From the NCBI GenBank assembly GCA_016508695.1, contig VNKQ01000002.1, positions 1-64,000 of the forward strand: DNA of 64,000 nt. Reading direction: 5' to 3'. Made by a program: the position numbers and the translations under genes. The notes below the pieces were generated by a model. It was not told the DNA's origin and ran no database searches. It saw only the letters and a list, made by a program, of their open reading frames with translations. Source of the stretch: Hyphodiscus hymeniophilus (taxonomy: Eukaryota > Ascomycota > Leotiomycetes > Helotiales > Hyphodiscaceae). Positions 22,498-34,434 of this stretch are shown here, one piece after another (positions within the stretch are counted from its first letter, which is position 1; each line of letters begins with the position of its first letter).

Positions 22498-25400
22498 CTA
22501 CTTCTCCTCGAACAACTTTGAATCTACCAAAGCTGACTTTTTCACAACAAGTTGAGAAAGTGCAATCAGAGAACCGCTTGACAGCAATTCTAGGACTTGG
22601 AGACTAGCGTCAGTCTCTCTTGTAATCCAGTTCCGAATCTCAACAGCGACAAGTGAATCCAGACCATATGCAGCAATTGGTTGTCGCCCATCTATTTCGT
22701 CCTTGGCGATCATTAGGATAGCAGAAACTTTCTCCACGAGGCCGGCATATACCAACCCCTCAGCCGCCTCGATACTGCTTGCGTTCCTAAGTGATTGACT
22801 AAGTAAGACCTTTGCCGTAGCTTTAGCAGCGGTATCGACTTCTGACGGCCGAATGCGAGAAAATTTGGCATCGAGCATCCAGCTGGGCGCCTGAGATCCG
22901 ATTGTGATGTCTAGGCCAGTGATACAGTGATTTGAACAAGTGATGGCCATCTTCTTACTGATTGCTGCCGCAAGTAGGGCATGCAGCTCTAACTCGTTGA
23001 CTCCTTCGCTGCCCATGGATTCCATTACAAGGTCTTTTCTCTCGGAATTTTCAGCGAGGTATCCCACATCGCTCACAGCTGCCAAGTCGATCGCGGTTGC
23101 TGGAAGGCCTATACGATTTCTGTACTGCGCAAAAGCATTCATGAATGTGTTGGCTGCAGAGTATGCAGCTTGGCCTTTGTTTCCAATAATTCCAGCCGCC
23201 GAGGAAAGCATGATAAAGAAGTCAAGATCGTGGTCGGAAAGACTCTTGTGCAAATTCCATGCACCAGCTACCTTGGGCTGCACGACATTGTTATAATTGT
23301 CGAAGGTCATCTTCTCAAAAAGAGTATCCTGTAGTAATATTAGCAACTATGAGATCTTGAAAGACGCTGTTAATACTAACATTGAGTACCATCGCCGAAT
23401 GAAGGACACCTTTGATAGGTGGGAAGTCACGGGAGCACTCCAAGACGAGTTTCGCCACGTCGTCTTGTTTGGCAACGTCACACTGCCGAACCAAAACCTT
23501 TGCTCCTTCGGCAGCAAGGTCTTCAATCAAAGCCTGAACAGCGTCGCTCACTCTCGAAGAACGTGATGCGAGGATGATGTGTTTTGCTCCTTTTCGAGCC
23601 ATCCATCGAGTGATACTTCTCCCGAGGCCACCAGTGCCACCGATAATCAGATAGGCAACATCTGTCTGAAGTAATAAGTTCGAGAGTTTTGCGGGCTCAG
23701 CCTGCCAGTTAGGTATTAGCATGCGACAGTCGCCACTTATCAGCAGAAGAGTTGGACCTACTTTGACATGGTCGGCTCCTCCAAGTGAAATAGCAATTTT
23801 ACCCAGATTCTTCCCGCTTTGCAGTAATCGGAATCCAGACTCCACATCCGAAATTGGGAGTGTAGTTAGTGGTGTGATTGGTTTCACGACTCCTTGCCGA
23901 TACAGATTAAATACTTCCACCAGAATCTTTTGCATCAGCAGGGGTCGCTCTGTGAGCACAATGATGATGTCCACCGAAGTGAATGTAACGTTCTTAGCGA
24001 ACTGAGCCATCTCCAACCTCGTGTTACCTACAATATCGCGTTTGCCGATTTCCACAAACCGACCAAAGCTTGCCAGACATTGCCAGGTGGCTAATAAAGC
24101 ATCGCCGGCGAGTGAGTTGATCACAACATCAACTCCTCGTCCTTTTGTAGCTGCCATTACTTGACTCGAAAATGAGGTGTCCCGACTGAAGAATATCTTT
24201 TCTTCAGGTATATTGTATTCCTTCATCAGATGCCTTTTTTTATCCAAGCTGCCGACAGTAACGAATATCTCAGCGCCTACCATTTGAGCAAGACAGATGG
24301 CAGCTTGCCCGACACCGCCGGCCGCAGCGTGGATAAGAACAGACTCGCCCTTTTCCAGACGCCCTACGCTGATCATGGAATAGTAGGCTGTGCTCCATAT
24401 CAGAGGAATGGTTGAAGCCGTCTCAAATGATAAGCTGTCTTCGATCCTGGCAACACTGGTTGAGGGGCAACGAATGTAACTTGCAAAGGATCCTTCTGCG
24501 ATAGCGCATACACGGTCCCCGACTTTTAGATCCAAGATAGAGCTGCCAACTCTGGCGATCACACCGCTACACTCCACACCAATGTGCTCATTAACAAGTT
24601 GGCCCATAGCGATCATCACATCCTTGAAGTTTAGACCAACAGCCTTGACCTCAATCTCGACGTAGTTATCTGGAAGTGAGTTCGAAAGGGTGTAATCGTC
24701 GATGAAATGCAGTGTATCCAGAAGGCCTGGACTACCGATCTTCAACTTCAGAGGTCTGTCCTTTTGATAAAGAAGTTGAAGCTCAGGCTCTGACTCATGT
24801 AGTTGCTGGTGAACGAATTTGCTCATTTGGTGATCCTCCACCACCTTCGGAACATATAAAACTCCACCTCTTTCCATATATTCCATTTCGCAATCAACTG
24901 TTGTAGAGGCAGAACTGAATACTGTGGTCAACACTCGGGTAATGACTTTGCTAACGTTTGCAAAGTCTTTCGGTCGTGAATCTATGTCGATCGTGGCAAA
25001 CTTGAGTTGCGTTTCTTGTCGAATCGTTCTGGCAAGCCCTGTTATCATGTTCAAATCCGGTTCCAGACTTTCCTGATAGGCACCTTGAACAATCCAAAGT
25101 ACACCTTTTGCTGTAGTGAAGAGCTTTTGAACATATGCGAACTCTTCTGGCGTGATATTGGCAAGCAATGAGTGGTTCAATTCAGCCAAGACGATGCATA
25201 TCTTTCCTTCCGGTTCCACTTCCTTCAGAGGCATGGTATGTGGTACCTTGCCTGTCAAAGTCTTCAGAGATTGCTGGAGTTTTGACAAGGGAAAGTTTTC
25301 TGGTAGTGTTTCGCATATTATAGCAATCTCCATCTCAGGGAATGCTGACGTTGGTGCTTCCTCTCTTTGAGACTCCCAGTCCATCTTGAAGCAGAGATCT

Positions 25401-28400
25401 CTTACTCCCACACCATTGGAATTGGCCGTATCATGGTGGACAGGAGTGATCGTATAACCTTCAAGGACGACACAAGCAATGTCGGGGTTTGCTTCTTCGA
25501 CTGCAAAGACATTCAACTCGATGGGTTTTACTACTAGAGGCGATATGGGAGGAGAAGTCCCATAGACTCGAAGACGACTCCCTGGTGTCTTTATGACGCT
25601 CGACGAAATAATCAATCGTTTGAATCCCGACGGCATGTATATCTTATTCCAACCCTTCCGTCCTGCTCCAAGAAGGGGCCACAGAATCTGGATGATCAAA
25701 TCCAGTGTCGCCGGGTGCATGACGAGTGACGGTTCCCACTTCTTGGGCATCATATCCGCCGTGTTTGCTACTTCAATCTCCGCAATAGCAAGTTGCTCGG
25801 CAGTCCGACACTCTACAAACCCTTGGAAGGCGGGGCCGTAGTACACTCCTAGTTTCAGAAGATTTGCTGCAAGCAGATCAATGTCTACCACTTCGCTGCA
25901 TTTCTCATTCATCATAGATGACTGGCTTCTCACAAATTCCCTTCGGACGTCAATCTGAGTTTGACCATCAATAACATTGGCGGTCTTGTCTTTCAACCGC
26001 ACGCCAACCATACCTCTGCAGTGCTCTACCCAGCCCCTTTCAGTGGCCCATGCAAAGATACGGAACTCGTCCCATGAGTCTGTCGACCGTTTGGTCCCTT
26101 CATTGTAAGGTCTGAGCGTGATCATTGTCTCAACCTCGGCTGATTCTTCAATTATGAGTGCTCGATTGGCAGAGATTTCTCGAAACTCGAACTCGTCAAA
26201 TTTGACATGGCGAGAAGCCGCCCTTTGAAGAGCAGCTTCCATAGCCATCGTTACATATCCAGCCATAGGGAAGACAATCTTGGATTGTATTTGGTGATCC
26301 CGCAGCCATGGCATGTCGTCGAGGCGAATGATGTTCCGCCATCTAGGTTCCAAATCATTTGAGTCGTCGGCGATCGAACCTAGGATATCATTCCTAGGGT
26401 ACTTACGCGCATATCGGCGATTGTCAGCAATGCGACTTTCGTGCCAATATCTGGCTGTGTGTTGCCAGGGGTATTGTGGGAGGTCAGTTAATAGGCCCAT
26501 GAACTTGTCACGCGATCGAGGGAAGTTGACAGCTGCAAAGTTGAGCTGCAATCCTCTCATACTTAACGTTGCTCCCAACCGTTGTAAGGTATCCACTGCG
26601 TCTTTATTACGAATTAGAGTAGGAGCATACTCTACCCCATTGAGTACTGGAGCGCTGGCCTTTAAGATCTGCTTTATTGGGCCTTCAAGTGCTGCGTGGG
26701 GACCGAGTTCCACAATTATGCTACTTTTCTGCTGGGTCGACCCACCTTCATTCAGTGACAAGCACATACTTTGGAGAGCTTGGGTAAACTGAACCGGACT
26801 GGTCAAGTTTCTGACCCAGTATGAGGCCACCAAATCTGAACCACTAATCTGGAAGCCTGTCACCGAAGAGAAGTACATTGGGCCTGAGGACTTTTGAGGT
26901 TGGATGTCCTTCAACGCTGCCAAGTAGCCGTCTGCCACAAGCTCCATATGATGCGAGTGGTACGCCATGTCAATTCGGAGCTTTCGATTGAAGAGCTTCT
27001 TTTCTTCGATCCGAGACTGGAGCTCCGTGATTGCTTCTTCGTCGCCCGAGACAGTAATGCTAAAAGGACTGTTGATGCACGCTATGGTGGCTCGTCCTCC
27101 TTTCAGGTCTCGTAGGAGTGGTTCTATTTCACCAGCAGCGGCTCCAACAGCCAACATTGAGCCACGTAATTTGGGGAACCTTGCTTTGAATGCCACAGTG
27201 GCAAGGCCCCGATGGTATGCAACCGTCATGCAAGCTTCGAGAGAAAGAATGCCAGCAGCAAATGCAGCTGCGATTTCGCCACTTGAGTGACCGACAACAG
27301 CCGCTGGCTTGATACCCCAAGATGAAAGTAGCCTTACTAATGCAATTTGAATGGCAGTGCAAGCTGACTGACTGAGCCATGCCTGATCAACGATGGATGA
27401 TTCCGCGTCCCTGGAAAGCTCGTCTAGAAAAGTCAGAAATTGTTCCATTGTGCATATACCTCTTAATTAAGCTCTTCGAGCGAGAGATCCTATGGCGAAT
27501 GACTCGATTCTTCGTCGATTAAGGCATTTGATCAATGAAGCTCTCAAATTGATACACGTACCTATGAGGGACCAGGTAGCACCCAGACTTCTTAAACAAG
27601 CGTCTGCCTTTTCGATAGTGGATGCGAACATTGGGTATGTTTTTATTAACTCTCGGCCCATGGCATGCCATTGAGCACCTTGCCCAGTGAACACGAACTG
27701 TACTTTTGGTGCATGAAAAGCTGATACTGGACGAAGATCAGGGTTTGATAGTTTGCGAACCAATTCGGATGAACTTTCTGCAGTCACAGCAACTTTCCAA
27801 GTCAGGAAAGACCGACGTTCGCATAGAGTATATGCTAATTTTCCCATCAAAGATAGCTCTAGTGTTTCCGGCCGTTGTTCAAGATAAACTCCAAGGCTTT
27901 CCATTTGGGACTTGACAGACTTCTCGCTGTTTGCCGAAAGAACGTACAAGAACTTAATCTTATGGCTTGCTACGCCAAGTTTAGATACCCCAAGTCCGTT
28001 AGACGACACACTCTCCTGTCCATTTGCGCCATTAGCGGTGGGCTTGGATCGCGAAGACCGAGGAGGGGCTTCCATAACCACGTGACCATTGCTTCCCCCG
28101 AATCCAAAATTGTTGATACTCGCTAGGCGCTTCTTCCGGGGCCATGGGACTTGGGTTTTGGGTACCTTTCCACAAGAATAGGTTAGACGTGTAATTACAT
28201 CTTGGGTATTACAGTCTACTCACCTTCATATTCCACATCGCGAGCGGAATAGCCTTGTTGGGCTTGTCAAAATTGATGTTCGGGAGGATGAAGCCTTTTT
28301 CCAGCATCAGAGCCGTTTTGATGACAGAAATTATGCCACTGGCTCCTTCAGCGTGCCCAATGTTGGACTTTACCGAACCTAAGTAAAGTAGATCTTTGGG

Positions 28401-29832
28401 ACCTCTTCCTTCTCCGAACACAGAATGTAGGGCCGTAGCTTCTATAGGATCTCCAACTTTGGTACCAGTCCCATGAGCCTTTAATTAACGCAGTCAGCAT
28501 TCATGCTTCTCGAAGGATTATAAAGTACCAGTAGTTCTCGAGTATAAATGCCCAGAGCAGAACGTCTTTGCCGGGAGTGATAAATAATGTAGGAAAATGG
28601 AGACAGGATCGAGATTCCGACGTACCTCTACATAGCCTAAATTTCCCAATCTCGAGAGTCAGTATTGCCTAGAAGAAGATCGAGTTCTGTAGAGCAATCC
28701 AAGGTGGTATTATTCCCCTGATCCAAACATTGACTGACCTGTATCTTTGACGTCTAGACCAGCAGACTCATAAACGGATCTGATAAGTTCTGCTTGAGCT
28801 TCACCATTTGGCATTGAAATTCCCTGCGTTCTGCCGTCTTGATTCATGCCGGTACTGCGAATTACCGCTCGGATCTTGTCTCCAGCCTTGATTGCATCGT
28901 CCAAGGTTTTAAGGATGATGCAGCCAATTCCCTCACCACGGCCGAAGCCCTCAGCTCGATCATCAAATGAGAACGACTTTCCTGATGGTGAGAGAAGCCT
29001 TCAAACATCAGTGTCAGTCCAAAATTGGGGGATTAAAGCATCACCTCGAATTTGACATTGAGATGAAGATTTCGGGTACCAAATTCAAGTGACTGGCTCC
29101 AACGATTGCTTGACTGGATTCCCCGGACCTTAAGCTCTGGCATGCCAGATGCAGAGCTGACAATCCTGAAGAACACGCCGTATCTACGGTTACACTTGGG
29201 CCTTTCAAGTCAAAGTAGTATGATAAGCGATTTGATAAAACTGATTGAGCAGTACCGGTAGCCTCATATGCTGGGACTGTGTCCGCATCTCTGAGGCAGT
29301 ACAGACTGTAATCGGAAAATGAACCTCCGACGAATACGCCCACATTTTGGCCAATAATTGTTTCTTTTGGCACTCCCGCATTTTCAAGAGCGTCGTAGGT
29401 ACACTCTAGTAATAACCGTTGTTGAGGATCTATGGATCTCGCTTCTTGTGCCGAGATATTGAAGAACGGGGCATCGAAAAGGCCGACATCTTCTTGGATA
29501 AAGTGTCCTCCCTCTGCATTGTAAGTACCAGTTCGTGAAGCATTCGGATGGTGATATCCCTGCTGACTCCATCTTTCTTTCGGAATTGGTGACCATCCAC
29601 TCCGTGCACGTGAACACAATTCCCAGAGCTCTTCAGCACTACTGACATTCCCAGACACTCGACATGACATGCCAATTATCGCAATTGGGGTCACTTCTTT
29701 TGGTGAAATGCCAGAAGATTCTGCGCCTGGTATCGAGAAGTTCGATGGATCAACGCCCATTGACGGCACGTCGTTGACGAAAAGTCCATCTGGATTGTGC
29801 TCGTTTGGCACTTGCGGGGTAACGCTACCCAT
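22498..29832 (-). CDS. Highly reducing type I polyketide synthase KS-AT-DH-ER-KR-ACP
   Basis: Seven exons: 29832-29045, 28998-28739, 28636-28626, 28478-28224, 28165-27562, 27423-23381 and 23328-22498, giving 2263 residues in one frame. KS starts near residue 45 with PIAIIGMSCR; its active-site Cys is in DTACSSG (about 220), and KVGDPIEA and NIGHAEG follow. AT has FTGQGAQW and GHSSGE (about 686). DH has the catalytic His in DHQIQSKIVFP (about 1016) and HPATLD. ER has GLNFKDVM and AAAGGVGQ. KR has GGTGGLGRS and the YSAAN tyrosine motif. ACP has GLDSL (about 2214). The stretch between DH and ER shows no methyltransferase motif. It should make a fully or partly reduced unbranched chain. There is no terminal release domain, so release must come in trans, for example from the adjacent FSH1 or LovD-like enzyme. 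Exon 3 is only 11 bp. The first in-frame ATG is at 29832. Confidence 0.95.
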
Positions 29833-30349
29833 TATCAAAATGATTGACTCTTTCGACGAGACAAAATTAAGATGAGAACAAATTGTACTTGAAGTACTGC
29901 GTTGTGCAAGCGATCTCGAAATCGAACAGAGAGAGCCTGGATATGATCACTTGATTGCAACTGTGCCACCAGCTTTGCTGTCTCTCGAGCCTCGCCGCAT
30001 TACTGCCTAACAACATTGCAGGGAACTGGTATAGTCCCTGCTACGTTAATCATATCATCACACGGTAAGCACAGTGAGTATCGAAGCTATTCTTGAATAA
30101 AATACTGTCTGTACGAATGGATTGTCAAGCAGAGTGTACGTAGCATGATCTTTGACGGATTAGTTTGATGTGTCTAAATAAGCATAGGCTAACACTCCCT
30201 GTTAGCGCCTTTCATAGTGGAACCCTCAGCCGTCCCGTCCCGCAGCTCCTTCCCGAAGCAGAAATGTCTCGTTTATGCTTCGTAACGTGCCATCCTATTC
30301 TACTGCGTTCTTGCCTTCTACCTATTCAATCCTACGATTTGATGTAACC
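29833..30349. other. PKS promoter region
   Basis: Upstream of the minus-strand PKS and downstream of the minus-strand FSH1 gene. No gene is seen. Contains GC-rich patches near 30215-30260 but no clear palindrome. Confidence 0.5.
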
Positions 30350-31203
30350 TCACACCCTCTCCAAGAAGCTCCTCAGCACTGCTGTCAGCTCTTTGACTGT
30401 GACTCCGTCCCTTGGGATCATATGTCCCTTGCCGTGGTCGAACATCTCAGCGACATCACTATCGCAGACGTTGTATAATGCCATACACCCCGGAAGATAC
30501 GGATCAGAGGCGCCAATGACGTGGAAAGTCGGGATCGTGATAACCTCCCCCACTTCGTCCGACAGGAGCAGCGTACTCTCACCGTCCGTTGCTAGCGGTG
30601 GCCATCCAGCAAAGAAGATCGCACATTCAAAGGAGCTCCCTCCTAGCCCCTGTGCCTGGCGTCTCTTGAGGTCATCCACCACGAGGGTAGAAGCAACCGT
30701 TGCCCCTTCAGAGTAGCCAATAACTCCATGGAAGGGCCCATGTTCCTTGATAGTACGATGAAGGTCGTCGAGCATTCTTCCGACGTCCTGCCGAAGAGGA
30801 GCGCTGTCGTTGCCCAAAAATTCTCGCATTGCCTCTTCATCGCTTCCATCGTGCTCAAAATCTCGAAGTCCATTTAAAATAGTAAGAGGCTCAACGCCGG
30901 CTTCATATTTGAAGAAACGTAGATGCGGTGGATTTCCAAACCATGGAGCGATGTCTTCTGGTGGCTTTTCCTCGATAATACCTTCTGTGAAATAAAATGT
31001 CGCGCTTTGATCAGACTCGAGCTCGTTCACGATAGGACCTACCAAGATTCAGTGCTGGCAACGTCAAGTAAAAAGTACGAATACCCATCTGGATTCTCAT
31101 GGTCTGCGAAATGAAAAGTTAGCGAGTCATCACAGCTTTTGCCACTCTTAATAATTACTTGAGCATTGGTCAAGGCCCCGGGAAGGCACAAGAGTTTTTT
31201 CAT
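30350..31203 (-). CDS. FSH1-family serine hydrolase (LovG-like thioesterase candidate)
   Basis: Three exons (31203-31159, 31103-31085, 31038-30350) encode 250 residues. Exon 1 gives the family opening KLLCLPGALTNAQ; a 19-bp exon 2 follows; exon 3 holds the rest. The nucleophile motif is GYSEGA, an Asp candidate is in IGASDPYLP, and the catalytic His is in HGKGHMIPRD. FSH1 proteins include LovG, which releases the lovastatin polyketide from its HR-PKS, and similar hydrolases in other fungal clusters. Lying directly upstream of the PKS on the same strand, it is the best candidate to hydrolyse the chain or edit stalled chains. The start relies on the spliced N-terminus, which matches the family better than any start in exon 3. 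Confidence 0.87.
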
Positions 31204-31719
31204 CTTTACTGGTTGTGAAGGATCAGACTTGAATGATTTGCGCGTCGTTGTTATAGTACTAAATTCGACAACACTGTATCACGAGCGGCTACATGCTATT
31301 TCTTCAACCGAAGGATTTCTCCAGTAGGGTCCTTCTTTGTATACTTTGCACGACCACCCCATAACAGCCAACCGGCATACCTTCTCTTCGGCCTTATCTT
31401 CGATAGCCGTTATGTGCACTAAGCATGGTTCTTGAAGAGCGTGCGGTGGATCCAGGATTTGGACGGTCTGCTTTATAGCACATTTTGATACAGAGACACC
31501 GATGCTCCATCAACATATTTGTGTATTGAATTTGTTGCCAAATAGCTTTGCTTTGGTCAGTACTTGGTGTAGCATTACTGTCTCTCGGCGGTCAAAACCT
31601 GTTGTTCATTATACGTCCTAACTGCAACGGCATTCTATCCCAATCCTGGCTCTCGTCAATCCTGGCACAGCGCATGAATTCCTTGCTCCCAGAATACGTA
31701 ACTCTGAATCAGCCCCTCA
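31204..31719. other. Divergent promoter region of FSH1 and glycosyltransferase genes
   Basis: Between divergent genes. A plus-strand frame upstream of the chosen glycosyltransferase start, from about 31542, would encode a hydrophobic stretch LWSVLGVALLSLGGQ followed by LLPEY. It lacks an ATG before 31674. It could be part of a spliced signal-anchor exon. Confidence 0.45.
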
Positions 31720-32910
31720 TTGGAAATGTCATCTTCGTCCTTCGAGACATCAGGGTTGGTATTAATTCCACCTTCACGATGCGATCCTCGATCAGATGAA
31801 GATATCATTGCAGCTCTTCTTCGACACCAGCCTGTGGAATCTGAGAAGAATTTGTGGACTTTCTGGGACACAGGACTCTCGAATATGCGGCCCTATGTAA
31901 GACGTAATGTTATCGGATGGGTTCGACGACTCCCAGGTTGGACCGTTCGGGTTTTGGATCACGTGGAGGGTTCTCCGTTGAATGTTTCCACGTTTCTCGA
32001 TCCTCTGGCATTCCACGACGCGTTCAATAACCGTACAATGACTGGTCCATACGTGGGTGCGCATAGTGGTGATGTTGTCCGGCTGCCACTGTTGTATCGG
32101 TACGGAGGCGTTTGGATGGATGCTGGCACAATGCTTTTCAGAAACATTGACGATATTTGTTGGAAAGTGCTTGCAGATTCCACTACCCCCTATGAAATAG
32201 CAGGAATTGCACCAGGGACTGAGCCAGGTAATGATGTTATCATGAATGGTTTTATTGCGGCCAAGAAGGGCAACGGATTCATCAAAAAATGGCATGAAGT
32301 CTACCTCGAGATATGGAAAGGACGGACAGACTGTATTGGGTCACAAGATCACCCTCTCCTACGGCAGGTAAAAAAGGTCGAGGTTCCCAAGGCAATGCAA
32401 ATCCAGTTTGGCATTGACAACTCATTGATGAACGACTACGTTGCGCATGCTCTTGCATTCAAGAGAATCCGAATGCTTGAAGATCCGTCTTCTGGATTCA
32501 ACGGGCCAAAGTATTGGGAGAAGCACGCATTCGTATTACCTGTCCAAGAAACCTTCCTTGCGCAAATTTTGTGCAATTTCGATGGCAAACGTCAATATGA
32601 TCTCTTCTCTTTACCACGCCACAAGGAAATGGCTGATCGTGATCCTGATGCCGAGAACTTGGTTAACAGACTATTATCTAATGCTTCGACCATGAAACTC
32701 TCGCATGGTCTCAAGAATAACAAACTCGTTCACCTGTCAAAGCTTTGGGACCTACCAGAGAATGCAGATGCCGATATCAAGCCAGGCAGCTTTGCGGCGT
32801 ATCTGAGATGGGGTAGTGAACATTTAGAGCAAACACGAACCATTGAGCCACTCCCGGTCAAATGCAGTGGTGATGTGTTGGAAGCTGGCGTGTTGGAAAT
32901 TGTCGAATAG
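31720..32910 (+). CDS. GT32-like / capsule-polysaccharide-type glycosyltransferase
   Basis: At least 396 residues from the ATG at 31720. Conserved parts are NLWTFWDTGLSNM, NVIGWVRRLPGWTVRVLD, PLNVSTF, TMTGPYVGAHSGDVVRLPLLY and the sugar-nucleotide DXD-type segment YGGVWMDAGTMLF, then NGFIAAKKGNGFIKKWHEVYLEIWKGRTDC. These match the fungal family with DXD sugar-binding and Caps_synth (PF05704) similarity. It should transfer a sugar from a nucleotide sugar, probably in the Golgi or ER lumen. Other family members start with a signal anchor, so a short upstream exon (for example ending near 31692, spliced to 31742) is likely and the true start is uncertain. In this cluster it may glycosylate the polyketide. 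Confidence 0.8.
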   Translation: MEMSSSSFETSGLVLIPPSRCDPRSDEDIIAALLRHQPVESEKNLWTFWDTGLSNMRPYVRRNVIGWVRRLPGWTVRVLDHVEGSPLNVSTFLDPLAFHDAFNNRTMTGPYVGAHSGDVVRLPLLYRYGGVWMDAGTMLFRNIDDICWKVLADSTTPYEIAGIAPGTEPGNDVIMNGFIAAKKGNGFIKKWHEVYLEIWKGRTDCIGSQDHPLLRQVKKVEVPKAMQIQFGIDNSLMNDYVAHALAFKRIRMLEDPSSGFNGPKYWEKHAFVLPVQETFLAQILCNFDGKRQYDLFSLPRHKEMADRDPDAENLVNRLLSNASTMKLSHGLKNNKLVHLSKLWDLPENADADIKPGSFAAYLRWGSEHLEQTRTIEPLPVKCSGDVLEAGVLEIVE

Positions 32911-33370
32911 ATTGATACATTACGATATCTGAAAATAAGATCTAGGAGCAATTTGAAAATTTTTCTCATACAGAGAGCAACTTCCACGAGCCGGAGTCAC
33001 TTATACAGTCTCCCAACGTTTAATATCACAGAAAACAAATATCCCTGTTACTTCAACCATCAAGTTCTGAGCCTCGATTTGAAAATGAACCAAGTACGAT
33101 TATACCTTCACCCTTGGTGTACATGAATAAACTACTCCTAACCCCTGCTGCTTGTACGTACAAACTCCTCGCCTCATGTTACGTACCACTAAAGCTGCAG
33201 TAAGGTTGCTCTGACACGAGACAACACATCACATCACAAAGGAGCTCTTCGAAGTTATTAGGTTGGGGTGCATGGTATAACTGTTTGGTCACATGTCCAA
33301 TGATTTGAGTTGAGTGTGTCAGTTTTCGCCCCGTTGACTCTCCTAATCGCAAAGCTGGCAAGAGATAATA
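32911..33370. other. Intergenic region
   Basis: Between two plus-strand genes. Only short meaningless frames are seen; the downstream part should hold the methyltransferase promoter. Confidence 0.5.
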
Positions 33371-34331
33371 ATGACTGACTCCAAATATCTATTGAACAGA
33401 GATGCGAAGGAATCAGCAAGGTTCGGGAATAAAAAAACTTGTTATCATTGGAAAAAAGAATTGACGTCTTCACAGGTTAATTGAGCAGCATGAGTGGCTG
33501 AAGCAATTACTGGGCTGCAATGTTCACCCAAGGATTCCTGTTGACAAGCCAGCCCTTCGGATTGCAGATGTAGCCACCGGAACCTCAATATGGCTACTTG
33601 ATCTCGCAAAAACCCTACCATCAGATGCTCAGCTTTACGGCTTTGATATCTCGACGGCTCAATTTCCATCGCCAGCAGCTCGTCCATCGAATGTATTTCT
33701 TCACGAACAGAGTGTTACCAACCCCTTTCCTACGCAGTATCACGGCTTTTTTGACATTGTTGCTGTAAGGCTTATCACGGCAGGTCTCCGTGGAGATGAT
33801 TGGGATGCGGCTGTCCAGAATTTGAATGCTTTATTAAGTTTGTCTCACTCGAGTTCGTTACATTCTATACAGTACTGACGAGGTATAGAACCCGGAGGAT
33901 ATCTTCAATGGATTGAGCCTGTCCATTCCAGTCTGAAGGTATTCACTGCTGTCGGCCAGGTTGGAACACAGAACTCCGCCACTCGTGAAGCAGTAGGGCT
34001 TTTTCTCGATGCGTACAAGAAGACCTTATACCCGGGCCCTCTGCAGATACAGGATCTATGTCAAAAATATGGGCTAGAAGAGGTAGCAGCGGAAGTCTTC
34101 GCGTCTGATCACTTTCCTGACATGGAGAAAGTTCGCAGTCAAGGAAAGGCATTCCTGTCCGGTGCATTAGTAGCAATGTCATCTTTCTTAGTAAATGACG
34201 AGGGGAAAAAATTGACTGCAGAATATATTGATCATGTAGTAAAGCAGTCTATGGTGGAGCTCGATGGAGATATATATCTGCACTCTGAGATGCAGTTTAT
34301 TGTCAGAAGAAAACCTACCATGAATACATAG
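33371..34331 (+). CDS. SAM-dependent methyltransferase
   Basis: Three exons (33371-33420, 33476-33837, 33889-34331) encode 284 residues. Exon 1 gives MTDSKYLLNRDAKESAR, a typical N-terminus of fungal UMTA/LaeA-like methyltransferases; exon 2 continues LIEQHEWLKQLLG. SAM motif I reads IADVATGTSIWLLDL, motif II is YGFDIS, and the post-II segment LKPGGYLQWIEP is completed across the second intron. It probably methylates an oxygen of a small molecule or another cluster intermediate. As the PKS has no C-methyltransferase domain, a C-methylating role in trans is conceivable but less likely. Convergent with the LovD-like gene, about 100 bp between stops. Confidence 0.87.
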
Positions 34332-34434
34332 CTAGATTCTGAATGAAGTAAAGTTCATCCAATACTACATATTTTAAATCGTGTCCTTACATTTGAAAGG
34401 AAATAGAACATAAATAAACCACGGTCCCGAGCTT

